Shown in pieces: positions 46,301 through 57,400 of a stretch of 64,000 bases of DNA (position 1 is its first letter; each line of letters starts with the position of its first letter). The DNA is from Prunus persica (lineage: Eukaryota; Streptophyta; Magnoliopsida; Rosales; Rosaceae). The notes beneath the pieces were generated by a model. The model was not told where the DNA came from. It did no database searches and worked only from the letters and a program-made list of their open reading frames with translations. The translations under genes and the position numbers were made by a program. Location: assembly GCF_000346465.2 (NCBI RefSeq), contig NC_034010.1, forward strand, positions 12,448,367 to 12,512,366, written 5' to 3'.

Positions 46301-47748
46301 TATAACACACACTGCACTGTATTTTTTATTTGTGCTACCTATATTCCCCATTTATAATTCCATTTTTCTCCAATCAATGTGAAACAGGTTATTGAGGCCT
46401 ATATCCAAATAGAGGAGGATAAAATAGAGCCCATGCAGACAGAGAGTCCACAGTACATGTCCACATGGACTTGGGTAAGTATTATTTTGAAAATTCAAAA
46501 TTGTTTAAACAGACAATGCACTGCAGTTTTCGAAAAAATATATACTAACAAATTGCCATTCTGTGATATCAGGCTTACATGCAAAGCTTCCTAGAGCCAT
46601 CTTGGCACAGGTTCCTGTATGAACCCTTACTTGAAAAACTCGGGAAATGCAATGTTCTTTTCTTCCCAATTATTTCACAAGAAGAGTTCCACTTCACACT
46701 TCTCACATTTCACAAAAATGAACGAAAGTGGAGACACTACAATCCACTTAGATCGTTGGGACGTAGAAAAGAAGAAAGGTGCATTGACATTGCTCGAAAC
46801 TTTGTAAGTGGAATGAAACTGTCTTAATTTCTCAGCACAAACACAAACAGAAACTGCATTGCAGTTTCTGTATTATACATACTGCCTAATTTCAGACCAA
46901 AACTATAATATGCAATGCACTGATTACCATTTCTTTTTCTCTTTTTTTCTTCTTCTTTAAACAGGTTAATATTGTTGAAGGGTGGCTAGAATATATAAGA
47001 CCTCAAGCACGAGTGTTCATAGAAACAAAAAAAAAACCAACACTAGTGGAGACACTACAATCCACTTAGATCGTTGGGACGTAGAAAAGAAGAAAGGTGC
47101 ATTGACATTGCTCGAAACTTTGTAACTGAAATGAAACTGTCTTAATTTCTCAGCACAAACACAAACAGAAACTGCATTGCAGTTTCTGTATTATACATAC
47201 TGCCTAATTTCAGACCAAAACTATAATATGCAATGCACTGATTACCATTTCTTTTTCTCTTTTTTTCTTCTTCTTTAAACAGGTTAATATTGTTGAAGGG
47301 TGGCTAGAATATATAAGACCTCAAGCACGAGTGTTCATAGAAACAAAAAAAAAAACCAACACTTGTGAAGCAAAAGGAAGGGCCCCCAACACTTGTACAA
47401 AAAGATTTGACTCCAAATGAAGAACTCACTCTCAAATGGGTTATGCAAAATCCATTGCAGTTTCCATTTGAGGATGACATGGAATGTGCTCAACAAAGTG
47501 CATCTTCGTAAGAATTGTGTCTACTCAACTATTCATTACAGTTTGAAATCATTCAAAAGCAAAAAAAACTAATCTCGTATTTCATTTGCAGATTGGATTG
47601 CGGCATGTTCGTCATGTTCTATATGGATAAAATTGTACAAGGACAGCCCATTCCAAAAAGCGTGGACAAGAAATTCATGAATGAATATCGAGCACAATAT
47701 GTCACAAAACTCCTACACCACAAAAACTGTGTAATTAATCGTCTCTAG
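43327..47748 (+). pseudogene. MULE-encoded Ulp1-like gene (about 11 exons, disrupted)
   Basis: Exons inferred at 43327-44224, 44418-44552, 44628-44690, 44793-44855, 44948-45688, 45868-46100, 46195-46282, 46388-46474, 46573-46803, 47284-47509 and 47592-47748. The N-terminal part (CNAYAFNSIIRDIKDKL, VTQILGLPNEG, ERTNIIQPILGKEKETPAI) resembles plant proteins paired with Ulp1 domains in MULEs. A Lys/Glu-rich coiled coil follows. The C48 protease part has His in EEFHFTLLTF and Cys in LDCGMFVMFYMDK, but the Asp position is Asn (WRHYNPL). Three defects are seen: a frame change near 43430 after the ATG at 43327, a 318-bp tandem duplication across exons 9-10, and one extra A in a poly-A run of copy 2 that shifts exon 10. 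Exons 3 and 4 are themselves duplicates. Confidence 0.75.
46727..47362. repeat. 318-bp tandem duplication inside the Ulp1-like gene
   Basis: GTGGAGACACTACAATCCAC occurs at about 46728 and 47046. The unit covers the end of exon 9, intron 9 and the start of exon 10. Copies are almost identical, so it is recent. Differences include GTAAGT versus GTAACT after the exon 9 end and one A in a homopolymer. Confidence 0.95.
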
Positions 47749-47884
47749 TGATTTGCCTTTCGTTAACTCAAGACAATATGTATCTTAATTCTTGTGGATG
47801 TTTGTAAATATTTCTAGTTATGGTATATGAGAACATATTTCCTATACATATATAAACTGTAATATAATCTTGGAACAGGATGCA

Positions 47885-48740
47885 ACAAAACCAAAAGGAA
47901 ACAAACAAACTGCAATGCAGTTTCTGCAACAAAATCTGAAATAAACAGAAACTGCATTGCAGTTTCTGCAACAAAATCTGCTCAAAATCTGAAAACAAGC
48001 ATTGAATGGCAGTCGAAAACGAATATCCACTCATTAAACAATTGTATAATTTTCATTAACTTCAAAAAAGAATCACAATATCCAAAAATGTGAAAAGAAC
48101 CCAAAAGCCAAAGCCATAATCAAAGTACTAAAACTTTGTTCAAAACACATTTAAGTAGGTCAGCATTGAAATGTAGTTTCTGCTCATAATCTGCAACAAA
48201 AGCTGCTCAAAATCTGAAATAAACAGAAACTGCAATGCAGTTTCTGCAACAAAATCTGAAATAAACAGAAACTGCAATGCAGTTTCTGCAACAAAATCTG
48301 CTCAAAATCTGAAAACAAGCATTGAATGGCAGTCGAAAACGAATATCCACTCATTAAACAATTGTATAATTTTCATTAACTTCAAAAAAGAATCACAATA
48401 TCCAAAAATGTGAAAAGAACCCAAAAGCCAAAGCCATAATCAAAGTACTAAAACTTTGTTCAAAACACATTTAAGTAGGTCAGCATTGAAATGTAGTTTC
48501 TGCTCATAATCTGCAACAAAATCTGCTCAAAATCTGAAATAAACAGAAATCTGAAATAAACAGAAACTGCAATGCAGTTTTTGCAACAAAATCTGAAATA
48601 AACAGAAACTGCAATGCAGTTTCTGCAACAAAATCTGCTCAAAATCTGAAAACAAGCATTGAATGGCAGTCGAAAACGAATATCCACTCATTAAACAATT
48701 GTATAATTTTCATTAACTTCAAAAAAGAATCACAATATCC
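47885..48740. repeat. Three tandem copies of a unit of about 320-337 bp between the two MULE genes
   Basis: ATTGAATGGCAGTCGAAAACG occurs at 48001, 48321 and 48658 (first 20 bases are the shared word). Each unit also carries one or two copies of the palindrome with arms CAGAAACTGCA and TGCAGTTTCTG. The array lies in the 3' intergenic space where the convergent genes end. Confidence 0.92.
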
Positions 48741-48874
48741 AATTAGACGCGGTGTAGCCAATTACAAGCAACTAAAACTGCAATACAGTTTTTGCAAAAA
48801 GTGCAACGCAGAAACTGACTATATATTCGCTAAACCATATCTAAAATAAAAAATTGTCAAATGAGAAGGAGTGT

Positions 48875-51319
48875 TCATATAATAGCCTTGCAAGTCTTCC
48901 TATTGTGCCCAGCAACACTGCACCGACTGCATTTCAATGGCCTTTTAAATTCACCAAAAACTTTGATCCTCTTTGTTGGTGGTCTTCCGGCTGGCCTCTT
49001 TGTAATTGGCGGAAGCACAACTCCAGCGGCAGAACCATTGCTGCCCAATCCTTTCCCAATATCTGGAATAGGAAAAATAGGACTCTCATAGGCTTTTCGA
49101 AAGAAGTCGGTTTTGTAGTAACACTCCACGTAATCATAAACTGAATCTCTCTTTGCTAGGATTGCAGCCACCGCATGTGTGCAAGGAAAACCGTCAATTT
49201 GCCAAAGACGGCAAGAACAAGTCCTTTGCTCGAGATCAACCATCACAGAATAATCAGCAAATACTTCAAAAACAGTGCTATTAGAACGACGAACTGCCCA
49301 AGTCCTACCGGCCTCCGCATTTTCATAGAGTCTAGTCTCCATCTCCGGACACAAAACTGTTGTCCACTTCTCCGCTTCAATTCTTCGTTGAGAATTCAAT
49401 ACCATCAATTTCTGTCGAATCCCTTCTATCAAAGGTAGCACCGGCAAATCTCGAAACACACCAACCCAATTATTAAAGGACTCCGCTAAACTGTTTGCCA
49501 TCTCCCCATAACGCATTCCTTTGAAAAATGCGTTGGCATAGTGATCTCTAGACAAATCAGATATAAATGTCTTCACTTTCGAACTCCCAACAATCACCAA
49601 CTCCTCCATTGCTACCTTAAACTCTTCCTCCGTAACAGCATATGCGCATCTACTAAATAAATTGATAACACGGTCTTGGAGCAGTTTCCCATAACCTGAC
49701 TTCGGGTACTTTGATATCAAATTCTGTTTGAGGTGATAATAACAGTAAGAATGAGGCCATCCGGGAAACACAAACCGCATTGCATTTAACAAACCTTGAT
49801 TGCGGTCCGAGAAAAAGGTCACCACTCTCCCCATCGGTAGCAATATAGAAGCCAAATGTTGAAGAAACCAAGTCCAATTCTCCTCTGTCTCAGAATCAAC
49901 AACTCCAAAAGCTAGAGGATAAAACCCTGCAAAACAAAACCAAAAGCACAAGTATAAGCAAAAAAAGGAAGCTGCAGTGCAGTTTATGTTGAAGAAACCA
50001 AGTCCAATTCTCCTCTGTCTCAGAATCAACAACTCCAAAAGCTAGAGGATAAAACCCTGCAAAACAAAACCAAAAGCACAAGTATAAGCAAAAAAGGGAA
50101 ACTGCAGTGCAGTTTATGAAAACAAATCTGCTCAAAAAAGGGAAACTGCAATGCAGTTTCTGCTAAAAATTGCAACAAATGAAAATCTGCAATACATTAC
50201 AGTAACCATACCTTGATTTCCATTCTTTCCCGAAGCACACAGAAGCTGCCCCTTGTACTTGCTCTTCAAAAACGTAGCATCAATGAACAACAAGGGTATG
50301 CAATATTGAAATCCAGCAATGCAACCGCCAAAAGACACAAAAAACCGTCGAAAGCGATTAATTCCAGCTTCACAATCAAGAGTGCAGAGAGAACCAGTGT
50401 TAGTTTCCTTTACGGCGTCCACATACCACACTAACTCGTTGAAGGACTTCGACTCATCACCGTGAACGTCCAATTTAGCTAACTCTTTGCCAAACCATGC
50501 GTGGTAGTATGAAATGTCTATACCATAATAATCTTTGAACTCGTGTATAATCTCAACTGGCTTCAGCTCTGGTTTTGCACGAATTCTGTCCACAATGAGG
50601 GAGGACACCACACGAGACCTCATCATCTTACTCTTTGATTCTCGTATCCGACCCGCACATGTATGAACATTATTTAACGTCCGAATTACAAAACTGCCAG
50701 TAGCTTCACAACGAGAAGCATAAACACGCCAGCTGCAACCCTCCAATTTCTTATTCGAACAAACAGCAACCACCCGCTTCTTGTCATTGCCGGCATATTC
50801 AAAATTAAATCCTACTTCAAGAGCGTACTTGCACAATTTCAACCAGAACTCCTCTGCACCACCGTCAAACTTATGCCCCACATGATGTATGTATGTCTCC
50901 CACTCATTCGACAACAAAGGCTTAGCACTTGCTCTCTTCGACCTGCCCAAAAACTCGTTTCTGTCTTCGACAGTACTAGAACATGATGACTCGCCCTTTT
51001 CACATGCTATCAACTCCTTATTTACACAAAAATCACCACTATATTCACTGCTCCCGCATAAATCCTTCACTAAAATATCAATAGTCTTCTCATTTGATAT
51101 CAACAAAAATGTCCTCATCAAGTCCAAATCGCTATCCGTTTCTAGAAAACAACTCGGATAACTGGGCACCGAATACCGTAATGTGAAACAACCCAACTGC
51201 AAACCCCTAAACCTCAGACACAAAGTCTTCAAAATATCAACCATGGATGACTCTGATGAAACTGAAAACATGATGGTTTCCGACTTATATGTGCACTTGG
51301 CAATGACACACACCTCCAT
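48875..51319 (-). CDS. mudrA: MULE transposase (mudrA type), 2 exons
   Basis: Exon 1 is 51319-50212 and exon 2 is 49926-48875, joining as GKNGNQG/FYPLAFGVVDSE without a stop. Order: a PB1-like N-terminus, a MuDR N-terminal region (FWLKLCKYALEVGF, CSWRVYASRC, RTLNNVHTC), then the DDE catalytic core with D in PLLFIDATFLKSKYKGQL, D in VVTFFSDRNQGLLNA and E in MANSLAESFNNWV. A SWIM zinc finger follows (CSCRLWQIDGFPCTHA) and then a CCHC knuckle (CSRCSVAGHNRKTC). All key residues are present and the protein looks intact. ATG at 51319 (MEVCVIAKC) is preferred over 51352 because it matches usual mudrA starts. Only the tandem repeat across its intron acceptor is odd. Confidence 0.9.
49857..50116. repeat. 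130-bp tandem duplication across the intron/exon 2 junction of the transposase
   Basis: GAAGAAACCAAGTCCAATTC occurs at 49861 and 49991. On the minus strand the unit contains about 60 bp of intron, the acceptor TTTTGCAG and the first 67 nt of exon 2. Two acceptors are therefore available. Use of the upstream one would read the duplicated exon start and then hit intron sequence with AACTGCACTGCAG. Confidence 0.92.
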
Positions 51320-51399
51320 TAGCCTTGAAAATGCAAACAAAACAACAAACAAAAACAGAATATCAAAACACGTTTGACTTCATGAGCAGTTATAACATT

Positions 51400-51980
51400 C
51401 CCATAAACCCTAGCAAAAAGCACTCTGAAATTGAATTATGGAACCAGAAACTGCATTGCAGTTTCTGGTTCAAAATTTGCTACAAACAACCAGAAATCAA
51501 AATGCAAAGACAGTACTGAATATGAAAACACGTTTGACTTCATGAGCAGTTATAATATTCCCATAAACCCTAGCAAAAAGCACTCTGAAATTGAATTATG
51601 GAACCAGAAACTGCATTGCAGTTTCTGGTTCAAAATTTAGTACAAACAACCAGAAATTTTGAATCCAACGATTTTGAATGGTTAATCCCTATAAACGAAG
51701 CAAAACCTAAACAAAGAGTAGTTTTGAATCCAACGATTCATTCATTTTTCCAAAAACTGCATTGCATAAAGAACAACAGCAAAAATGTGTAATCCCTAAA
51801 ATCGAAGACAAATCTGTGTTAGATGGTCATTTTCTTACTGTTTTTTTCCCAAGAGAGTGAAAATCGCTTCGATAGTCGTCAATGGTTGTCGTTGTTGGTG
51901 GTGGTTTCTGCTCGTCGTCGTTGCTGCTCGTCGTCGAACGAAATTTGCCTGCCAAACGAACGAAATCTGCTGCCAAACAA
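51400..51980. repeat. Right long inverted repeat of the MULE
   Basis: Complement of the left end. It includes two tandem copies of a block with TGACTTCATGAGCAGTTAT (51378 and 51538) and the palindromic motif at about 51444 and 51608, then TGCTCGTCGTCG-type simple sequence near 51910-51940. Confidence 0.8.
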
Positions 51981-52650
51981 CTGAGCTCGAAGACGAAACA
52001 GAGAAGAACACGAAGCTGCTGCCAAACGAACGAGAACGAAAACGAAACAGAGAAGTCGCGCCTTGTTTAAACATTCAGGAGCAAAAGCGTCATTTACTGT
52101 ATAGGTTTACAAATGGGCCAACGAATCTGGGCCTCTCTTTGGGCTAATCCAAAATAGTAATTTTTTCCTAGGTATTAAAACTAAAACCAAAATATCCAAT
52201 ATCTTACAAACTAATTAATAAAGTTAATTATGTCTAAAACCTAATTTTTCTTATTATTTAAGCATGGACAATTCAAATATACATTATATAAATATTTTTA
52301 GGTCTATTCATTTGGGGAAAAAAAACACACAAAAACGAATTTTGACAAGAAAATTAAATATATATCTTTGAATTTACATATTCCCTATTGGAGTAAAAAT
52401 CATATTTATACCCTCTGGAGGATGTTAAAGAGGATGTTAAATCAAAAATACACCCCTAACTGTAGATGCTCTTACTACTAGATTGGGATTTTGAGTGCAT
52501 GATTTTGTCTATATTTTAATTTGTAATTGCATTATTATTTGTTTAACCAAATTCTAAAAACAAAAAGGAAACAAGAAAAAAACCAGTATTTTATTTTATT
52601 TTAATTTTGTTTTATGAAATGCCTCTCTGAGATGTTGCAATATATTGCAG
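51981..52650. other. Outer MULE flank and remainder of GDSL copy A intron 2
   Basis: No gene. It includes GAACGAGAACGAAAACG-type repeats up to about 52060, then AT-rich sequence, and from about 52480 sequence like the end of intron 2 in GDSL copy C (AACCAAATTCTAAAAAC, AAAACCAGTATTTTATTT). Confidence 0.5.
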
Positions 52651-53597
52651 CTTCCTTTTTGGGCATAAGATCTCCAGTGCCTTGCACGTTGAGAAAATTT
52701 GTGAAGAAATCAAAACTAGGGTCTGGGATGAACTTTGCATATGGAGGGACAGGTGTTTTTGATAGAGTGTTTCGTGGACCAAACTTGACCACCCAAATCG
52801 ACTTTTTCCAACAGCTGCTTGAACAAAAACTCTATAGTACCAAAAACGACGTCGTTAACTCGTCCATTGCTCTCGTATCAGTTGCGGGTAACGACTACGC
52901 TGCTTATCTTGGCAACCACACTGAGGTAAGTGGTTAAGTTAACTCTATCTGTTTGTTGACATGCATGCAATGTAGGCAAGTCGGAAAGCCTTTTTTTTCT
53001 TTTCTTTTTCTTTAATAATTTAAGTGAGACGTGTATAACACATGATTTTCTTTAATAGATTCTATAACAGAGTTAGCATATGGAGTTAAATCATGGATTT
53101 AAAAAAATCGAGATGACATCTCTTAAGTTTTTCTCTAACGTAAGAAAATATAAAATAATGTATAAGTTCATGTGACATTTCTAAAATTTTACTTAACTAT
53201 TATTGTACTGCACAATTATCATATCTTCAGGATTTCGCAGTGGTCACTAAATCCATTATTAAGCAGCTTGCTGTGGATTTAGAGCGCATACATGGGTTGA
53301 GAGTGAGAAAAATTGCTGTTACAGCAATAGGGCCCCTGGGATGTCTGCCCCGCATGACTTCCTTTCTTTCATATCAGAATTGTAGTGAAGTTGCCAGTTT
53401 GGTTTCAATTTTCCATAACCAGATTTTGCGTCAAAAAGTTGAAGAGTTGAACAAGGAGACTAAGAAATCTTCATTTGTAATCTTGGATCTTTATAACGCA
53501 TCTCTGTCTGCAATTATGCTCCCAAAACACTATCAAGGTAATTAATTAATTAACTCTTTGTAATGAACTGTAACTTTGTCCTTTCTACTGTTATTAC

Positions 53598-55017
53598 TGT
53601 TAATGTATGCATTTTGAGTTTTTCTTTTGGCTTCCCTTGACAACTTTGTAATAGGATTTCTATTGTTATTTATCAAGCTCAAGTTTAGATTGAGAATAGC
53701 TTCTCTAGGTGTTCTTAACTAATAACAATCCTATGGAGGTTAAGCAAATTGACAAAGTAAATTGTGCATTGCATAACATTCCATTAAACTGTTTTCATAA
53801 AATAATGACTAGTCATTTGTTTCTTGTATGACTAGTCATCCTTGCTCTGTAGGATTTCCAGCTGGATAACCAACTTTTTTGTCCTATTCTCTTTTCTCTC
53901 TCTGCTGCCATGTGTGATTCTGACCTAAGGGAATTTTTGTCTGTAAAGGCAAAGGAATTCCTCTTTGGGTAGTCGTCTCTTTTGGGTGGAAATTTTAGAA
54001 AGTTTGGCTTGGCATCTTTCGCTTCTTCTTCCTCAAGAGAGAACCATATATTTCATCTATGAGTTTTTCCCAATTGATTTCTTTTTGAAAAACTGCATTT
54101 GAAATACAAATCTGCATCTAGCTACTTAAAACACTCTCTCATTTATATCTAGGTCAGATTCATGACTGATTTATTCAAGAGTATGGTTTCTTGAGGAAAT
54201 TGGTCATTCTCCTTTGAATCCAATTTTTCGTTTCTGTTTGAGTTAGAGCTTGCAAGCTGGTGCCATGGGATGAATGAGCTGGAGAAGGAGCTGCCACTGC
54301 CATGAAGAACTGAGCTTCAAGCTGTGCTAAGTTGGAGAAGAAGATTGCACAAAGGAGGTATAGCTCATCTTCCTAAATAGATCTAGGTTTTTCTTGAGCT
54401 TGCTTGTCTTCCTTTGTAAGAATCTTTTTCTACTTAGTAGATTGCCTGGTCAGTTGATGACCCCCAGTTTTTCCCAATGGTGGGTTTCTAGGTGAACAAT
54501 TTCTGATTACATCTCTGTAATTTTTCTGGGTTTGTGTTTTTGGTGGTTGACTGGTCATCGTATGAATTCTGGGTTTGTGTTCTTGGTGGTTGACTCGTCA
54601 TCGTATGAATTGTGGTTGACTAGTCATCATATGAATTCTGGGTTTGTGTTCTTAGTGGTTGACTAGTCATCGTATGAATTCTGGGTTTGTATCCTTGTAG
54701 TTGACTAGTCATCATTATCTGCTATTTGGTGTTTGCTTGATTATGCTATCTTCACACACTTTCACCATAGTTGTTGCTAGCACAGGGGATGCCTAGATTG
54801 ACGAGTCCTTCTGAGTGCCTAGGTTGTCACTAGTAATTCTCTAGGCTTGCAGGTACATCTTGGTATGTTCTATGTATGTTATTGTTTGGTATAATTCATA
54901 TCTGACAGTTCACTAGTCATAAGAGTATTTGGTCAAGGTCTAGAGTGTGTGAAGTTTGTTGCGTTCTTGGTTGAATATCTTTTAAGTTTACCCCTCATCA
55001 CCTAAGTACCAATTTCA
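53598..55017 (+). repeat. 5' LTR of the copia element
   Basis: Starts TGTTAATGTATGC and ends CCAATTTCA; aligns with the solo LTR at 12758-14044. It is longer mainly because of extra tandem copies of a phrase with GAATTCTGGGTTTGTG and TTGACTAGTCATC at about 54510-54715. Confidence 0.93.
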
Positions 55018-55019
55018 AT

Positions 55020-55031
55020 TGGTATCAGAGC
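55020..55031 (+). other. Primer binding site (initiator tRNA-Met)
   Basis: TGGTATCAGAGC lies two bases after the LTR end. This is the usual minus-strand primer site of plant copia elements, complementary to the 3' end of initiator methionine tRNA. Confidence 0.93.
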
Positions 55032-55098
55032 ATCAACTCTTAACATAAATAGAGAGATCATTTGGGTGCTAATTGGTATTAGGTGTGTAAACATAAAA

Positions 55099-56540
55099 AT
55101 GGATCAAACTGCTTCTTGCATTCATGATGAGCTTGCCTTGTTTGTTAAGAAATATAGAAGGGTTGTCAAAGATAAAACCAAAGTCACTAGGAATTGTCAA
55201 CATCTTCCTCGTTCGTCTACATGTGTGTCTCAAGACAATGTTCTTAAAGAGAGGAATTTTTTGAAAGGTCTTGTAAAGTGCTATCTATGTGGTGGTGCTG
55301 GTCACATTGATGTAGAATGTGCAAATAACCACATGACTGAGTCTAATGGGAGAGAAGAGTCAATTAGTGCACAATGGAGTGATAATGATAGTGATGATTC
55401 CAATAACTATATCACTTCATCTTATGAAGAGGCAAATAATTTTGCCCTTGTAGGTTCTGTTCATAACTCTAGCCTTTCTAGAGTTCATGTAGTTAAGGAA
55501 GGAAAATCTGATTCAGGAAATGAATCTGTATCTGGAGATGATAGGCAGGATGACCAGTCATACAGGGAACATGATGACCAGTCATACAAGGAACAGGATG
55601 ACCAGTCATACTTGGGTATGTGTGAAAAGTATGATGTCCTTTTTACTGAAACTTCCAAGCTTAAGGAAAGAAATCTCTTACTTGAAAGGAAGGTAAAGAA
55701 CCTGGAAATTCTTAATTGCACTTTTAAAGAAGCAAATAATGAATTGAGTGAAAATGTTGAGACCTTGGAGAGTGAATGGGATTCATTGATTGTCATTAAA
55801 AATGTCATTTCAAACCAAGTGAATGTGCTTAAGGAAAACAACTTGATTGTCCAAGCCTCCAACAAGAATTTGTTGACTCAGATAATTGAGTCAAATGACA
55901 CGATGATCAAGCTTACCATAGGGCTAAAAAAGTGGATAAAATGTTGAATATGGGTAAGGTTCATGGAGACAAAACTGGTTATGGTTATGGTTGTTCTAGT
56001 TTATGTGTTCCTCCTCCTTTGACCACATTTGTCAAGGAGTCAAATACAAAGTTTAATGTTTTAGAGCCAACTAGAACTCAAAGATTCATTCCTACTTGTC
56101 ACCATTGTGGTGTGAAAGGTCACATTCGACCTAGGTGTAATGCTCTAAGGAATGTGTCTAGAGCAACCAATGCAAATGGCTTGAAGAACCATGTTTCATC
56201 TCTTAAAACATGTAAGCTTGCTGTTCTTTGTAAAAGGGATAAACATTCTTCACTTGCAAAATTTGGTTTCCCAAAACCAAAAAGGTTCATTCCTACTTGC
56301 CATCATTGTGGCACATTAGGACACATAAGACCAAAGTGTTTTGAGCTTAGGAATTTTGAGAAAAAGTCTTTTGTTCATTTCAAAAAAGTAAATGATGACT
56401 CACTTCAAACTCAAGTGAATGATCTTCTTTATAAAGTTGTCAAAATTCCTAAGGTGATCTTTTTGCCTCATAAAGTCTCAAAAGTGAAGCAAGTTTGGAT
56501 CAAAAAGGAAGACCATGTTCTTCCTCATGTTGGTGACTAG
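55099..56540 (+). pseudogene. Copia gag region with zinc knuckles (frame-broken)
   Basis: A frame from the ATG at 55099 (MDQTASCIHDELALFVKKYRR) has a CCHC knuckle CYLCGGAGHIDVEC and a coiled-coil region (ERNLLLERKVKNLE), and stops at 55947. An overlapping frame, 55932-56540, has two further knuckle-like motifs, TCHHCGVKGHIRPRC and TCHHCGTLGHIRPKC, and ends VWIKKEDHVLPHVGD. Three DDQSY repeats at about 55547-55610 are a short internal tandem duplication. The frame change between the two parts and missing protease show it is degenerate. Confidence 0.8.
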
Positions 56541-56759
56541 TTTCTTTATTTTATGTATCTAGACCATTCTCTTGTTTGTGTGTGCTTCATGGAGTCTAGA
56601 TATATTGTCATGCATTTGCACCTTGTTCTTTTGTTTTATTAGGATTCATTTGTTTTATAATTTTTAAATGTGGTCCTTGCATGCATGTCTTTCAATCATC
56701 TCTCTCACAGTGCTTTGAATCTTGGGTGATCAACAAAATTTCATGTTCTTTTGAACTTG

Positions 56760-57400
56760 TTCATATTTATCTTGTTGGTCTTGTCCAAACATTTTCCCTT
56801 GGTGGCAAGGTATACATCATATCCATTGTAGATGACTTCTTTGGGTTTATTTAGGTCTCATTCTTTCTTGAAAAATCAGAAACCTTTCAAAGGTTTAAAT
56901 CTGTCTACCATCTTTTATAAAAAAGTTAAGATGACGAGTCATCTGCCTCTTGTTAGAATTAGAACAGATCATGGTTCTGAGTTTGAGAATTCTCAGTTTT
57001 TAAAATTTGGTGAGGTGATGAGAATTAAGCATAAGTTCTCTGCACCTATTACACCTCAGCAAAATGGTGTTGTGGAGAGAAAAAAAAAAAGAGTTCCTGT
57101 TGAGATGGCTAGGGTGATGCTCAATAGCAAAAATTTTGTTAAACATTTTTGGGCTAAAGCTGTAAATACAGCTTGTTACATCTCAAACAGGGAGTTTTTG
57201 AGGTATGGTGCCAAACAAACTCCCTATGTGCTTTGGAAAGGTAAGAAACCCAATGTGTCTTATTTTAGAGTCTTTGGTAGCACGTGTTTTATCTTAAGAG
57301 ATTGTGAACACCTTACTAGTCTGCAAGTTAATACCCTTTTTCATTGGACTAGATGCCGTTGGCATGATGCGTATTTATCTTAGTTGCAGTATCTTTGTGG
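56760..57400 (+). pseudogene. Copia integrase core fragment
   Basis: Sequence around 56815-56900 reads IISIVDDFFGFI, stop, VSFFLEKSETFQRFKS. The stop (TAG) sits where integrases have a Trp. It continues, after a frame change, with VRIRTDHGSEFENSQF and PITPQQNGVVERK, giving the D-D-E residues of the catalytic core, then WAKAVNTACYISNR and FRVFGSTCFIL. It then loses similarity. It is non-functional: one stop, frame changes and no downstream pol. Confidence 0.85.

Larger units (their letters stand above)
42270..51980. mobile_element. Mutator-like element (MULE) with long inverted ends, mudrA-type transposase and Ulp1-like gene
   Basis: Long inverted repeats at about 42270-42921 and 51400-51975 (for example CGATTTTCACTCTCTTGGG on the left and its complement on the right) enclose two convergent genes: an Ulp1-like gene on plus (43327-47748) and a mudrA-type transposase on minus (48875-51319). 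The outer edges are uncertain because sequence outside the recognisable inverted repeats is not shared, and I could not fix the 9-bp target duplication. It sits in intron 2 of GDSL copy A. A gap interrupts its left part. MULEs that carry Ulp1 genes (the Kaonashi type) are known in plants. Confidence 0.85.
41375..53537 (+). pseudogene. GDSL esterase/lipase copy A, exons 1-4, split by a Mutator-like element, exon 5 lost
   Basis: Exons 41375-41438 (signal peptide with SSCLFLLYIATFT), 41575-41781, 52651-52925 and 53231-53537 join in phase without a stop. Exon 2 has a His-rich stretch (HHHHHHRHNHH) and FVFGDSYANIGN, block I with the catalytic Ser. Exon 3 has FLGIRSPVP, MNFAYGGTGVFD (block II) and VAGNDYAA (block III). 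Exon 4 has IAVTAIGPLGCLPR and LDLYNASLS. Intron 2 is 10.9 kb because of the Mutator-like element. Intron 4 contains a copia LTR from 53598, and the last exon, with the catalytic Asp-x-x-His, is not found before 61.5 kb. Family members are secreted esterases; this copy lacks an essential block. The CACTA end lies 56 bp before the ATG. Confidence 0.9.
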
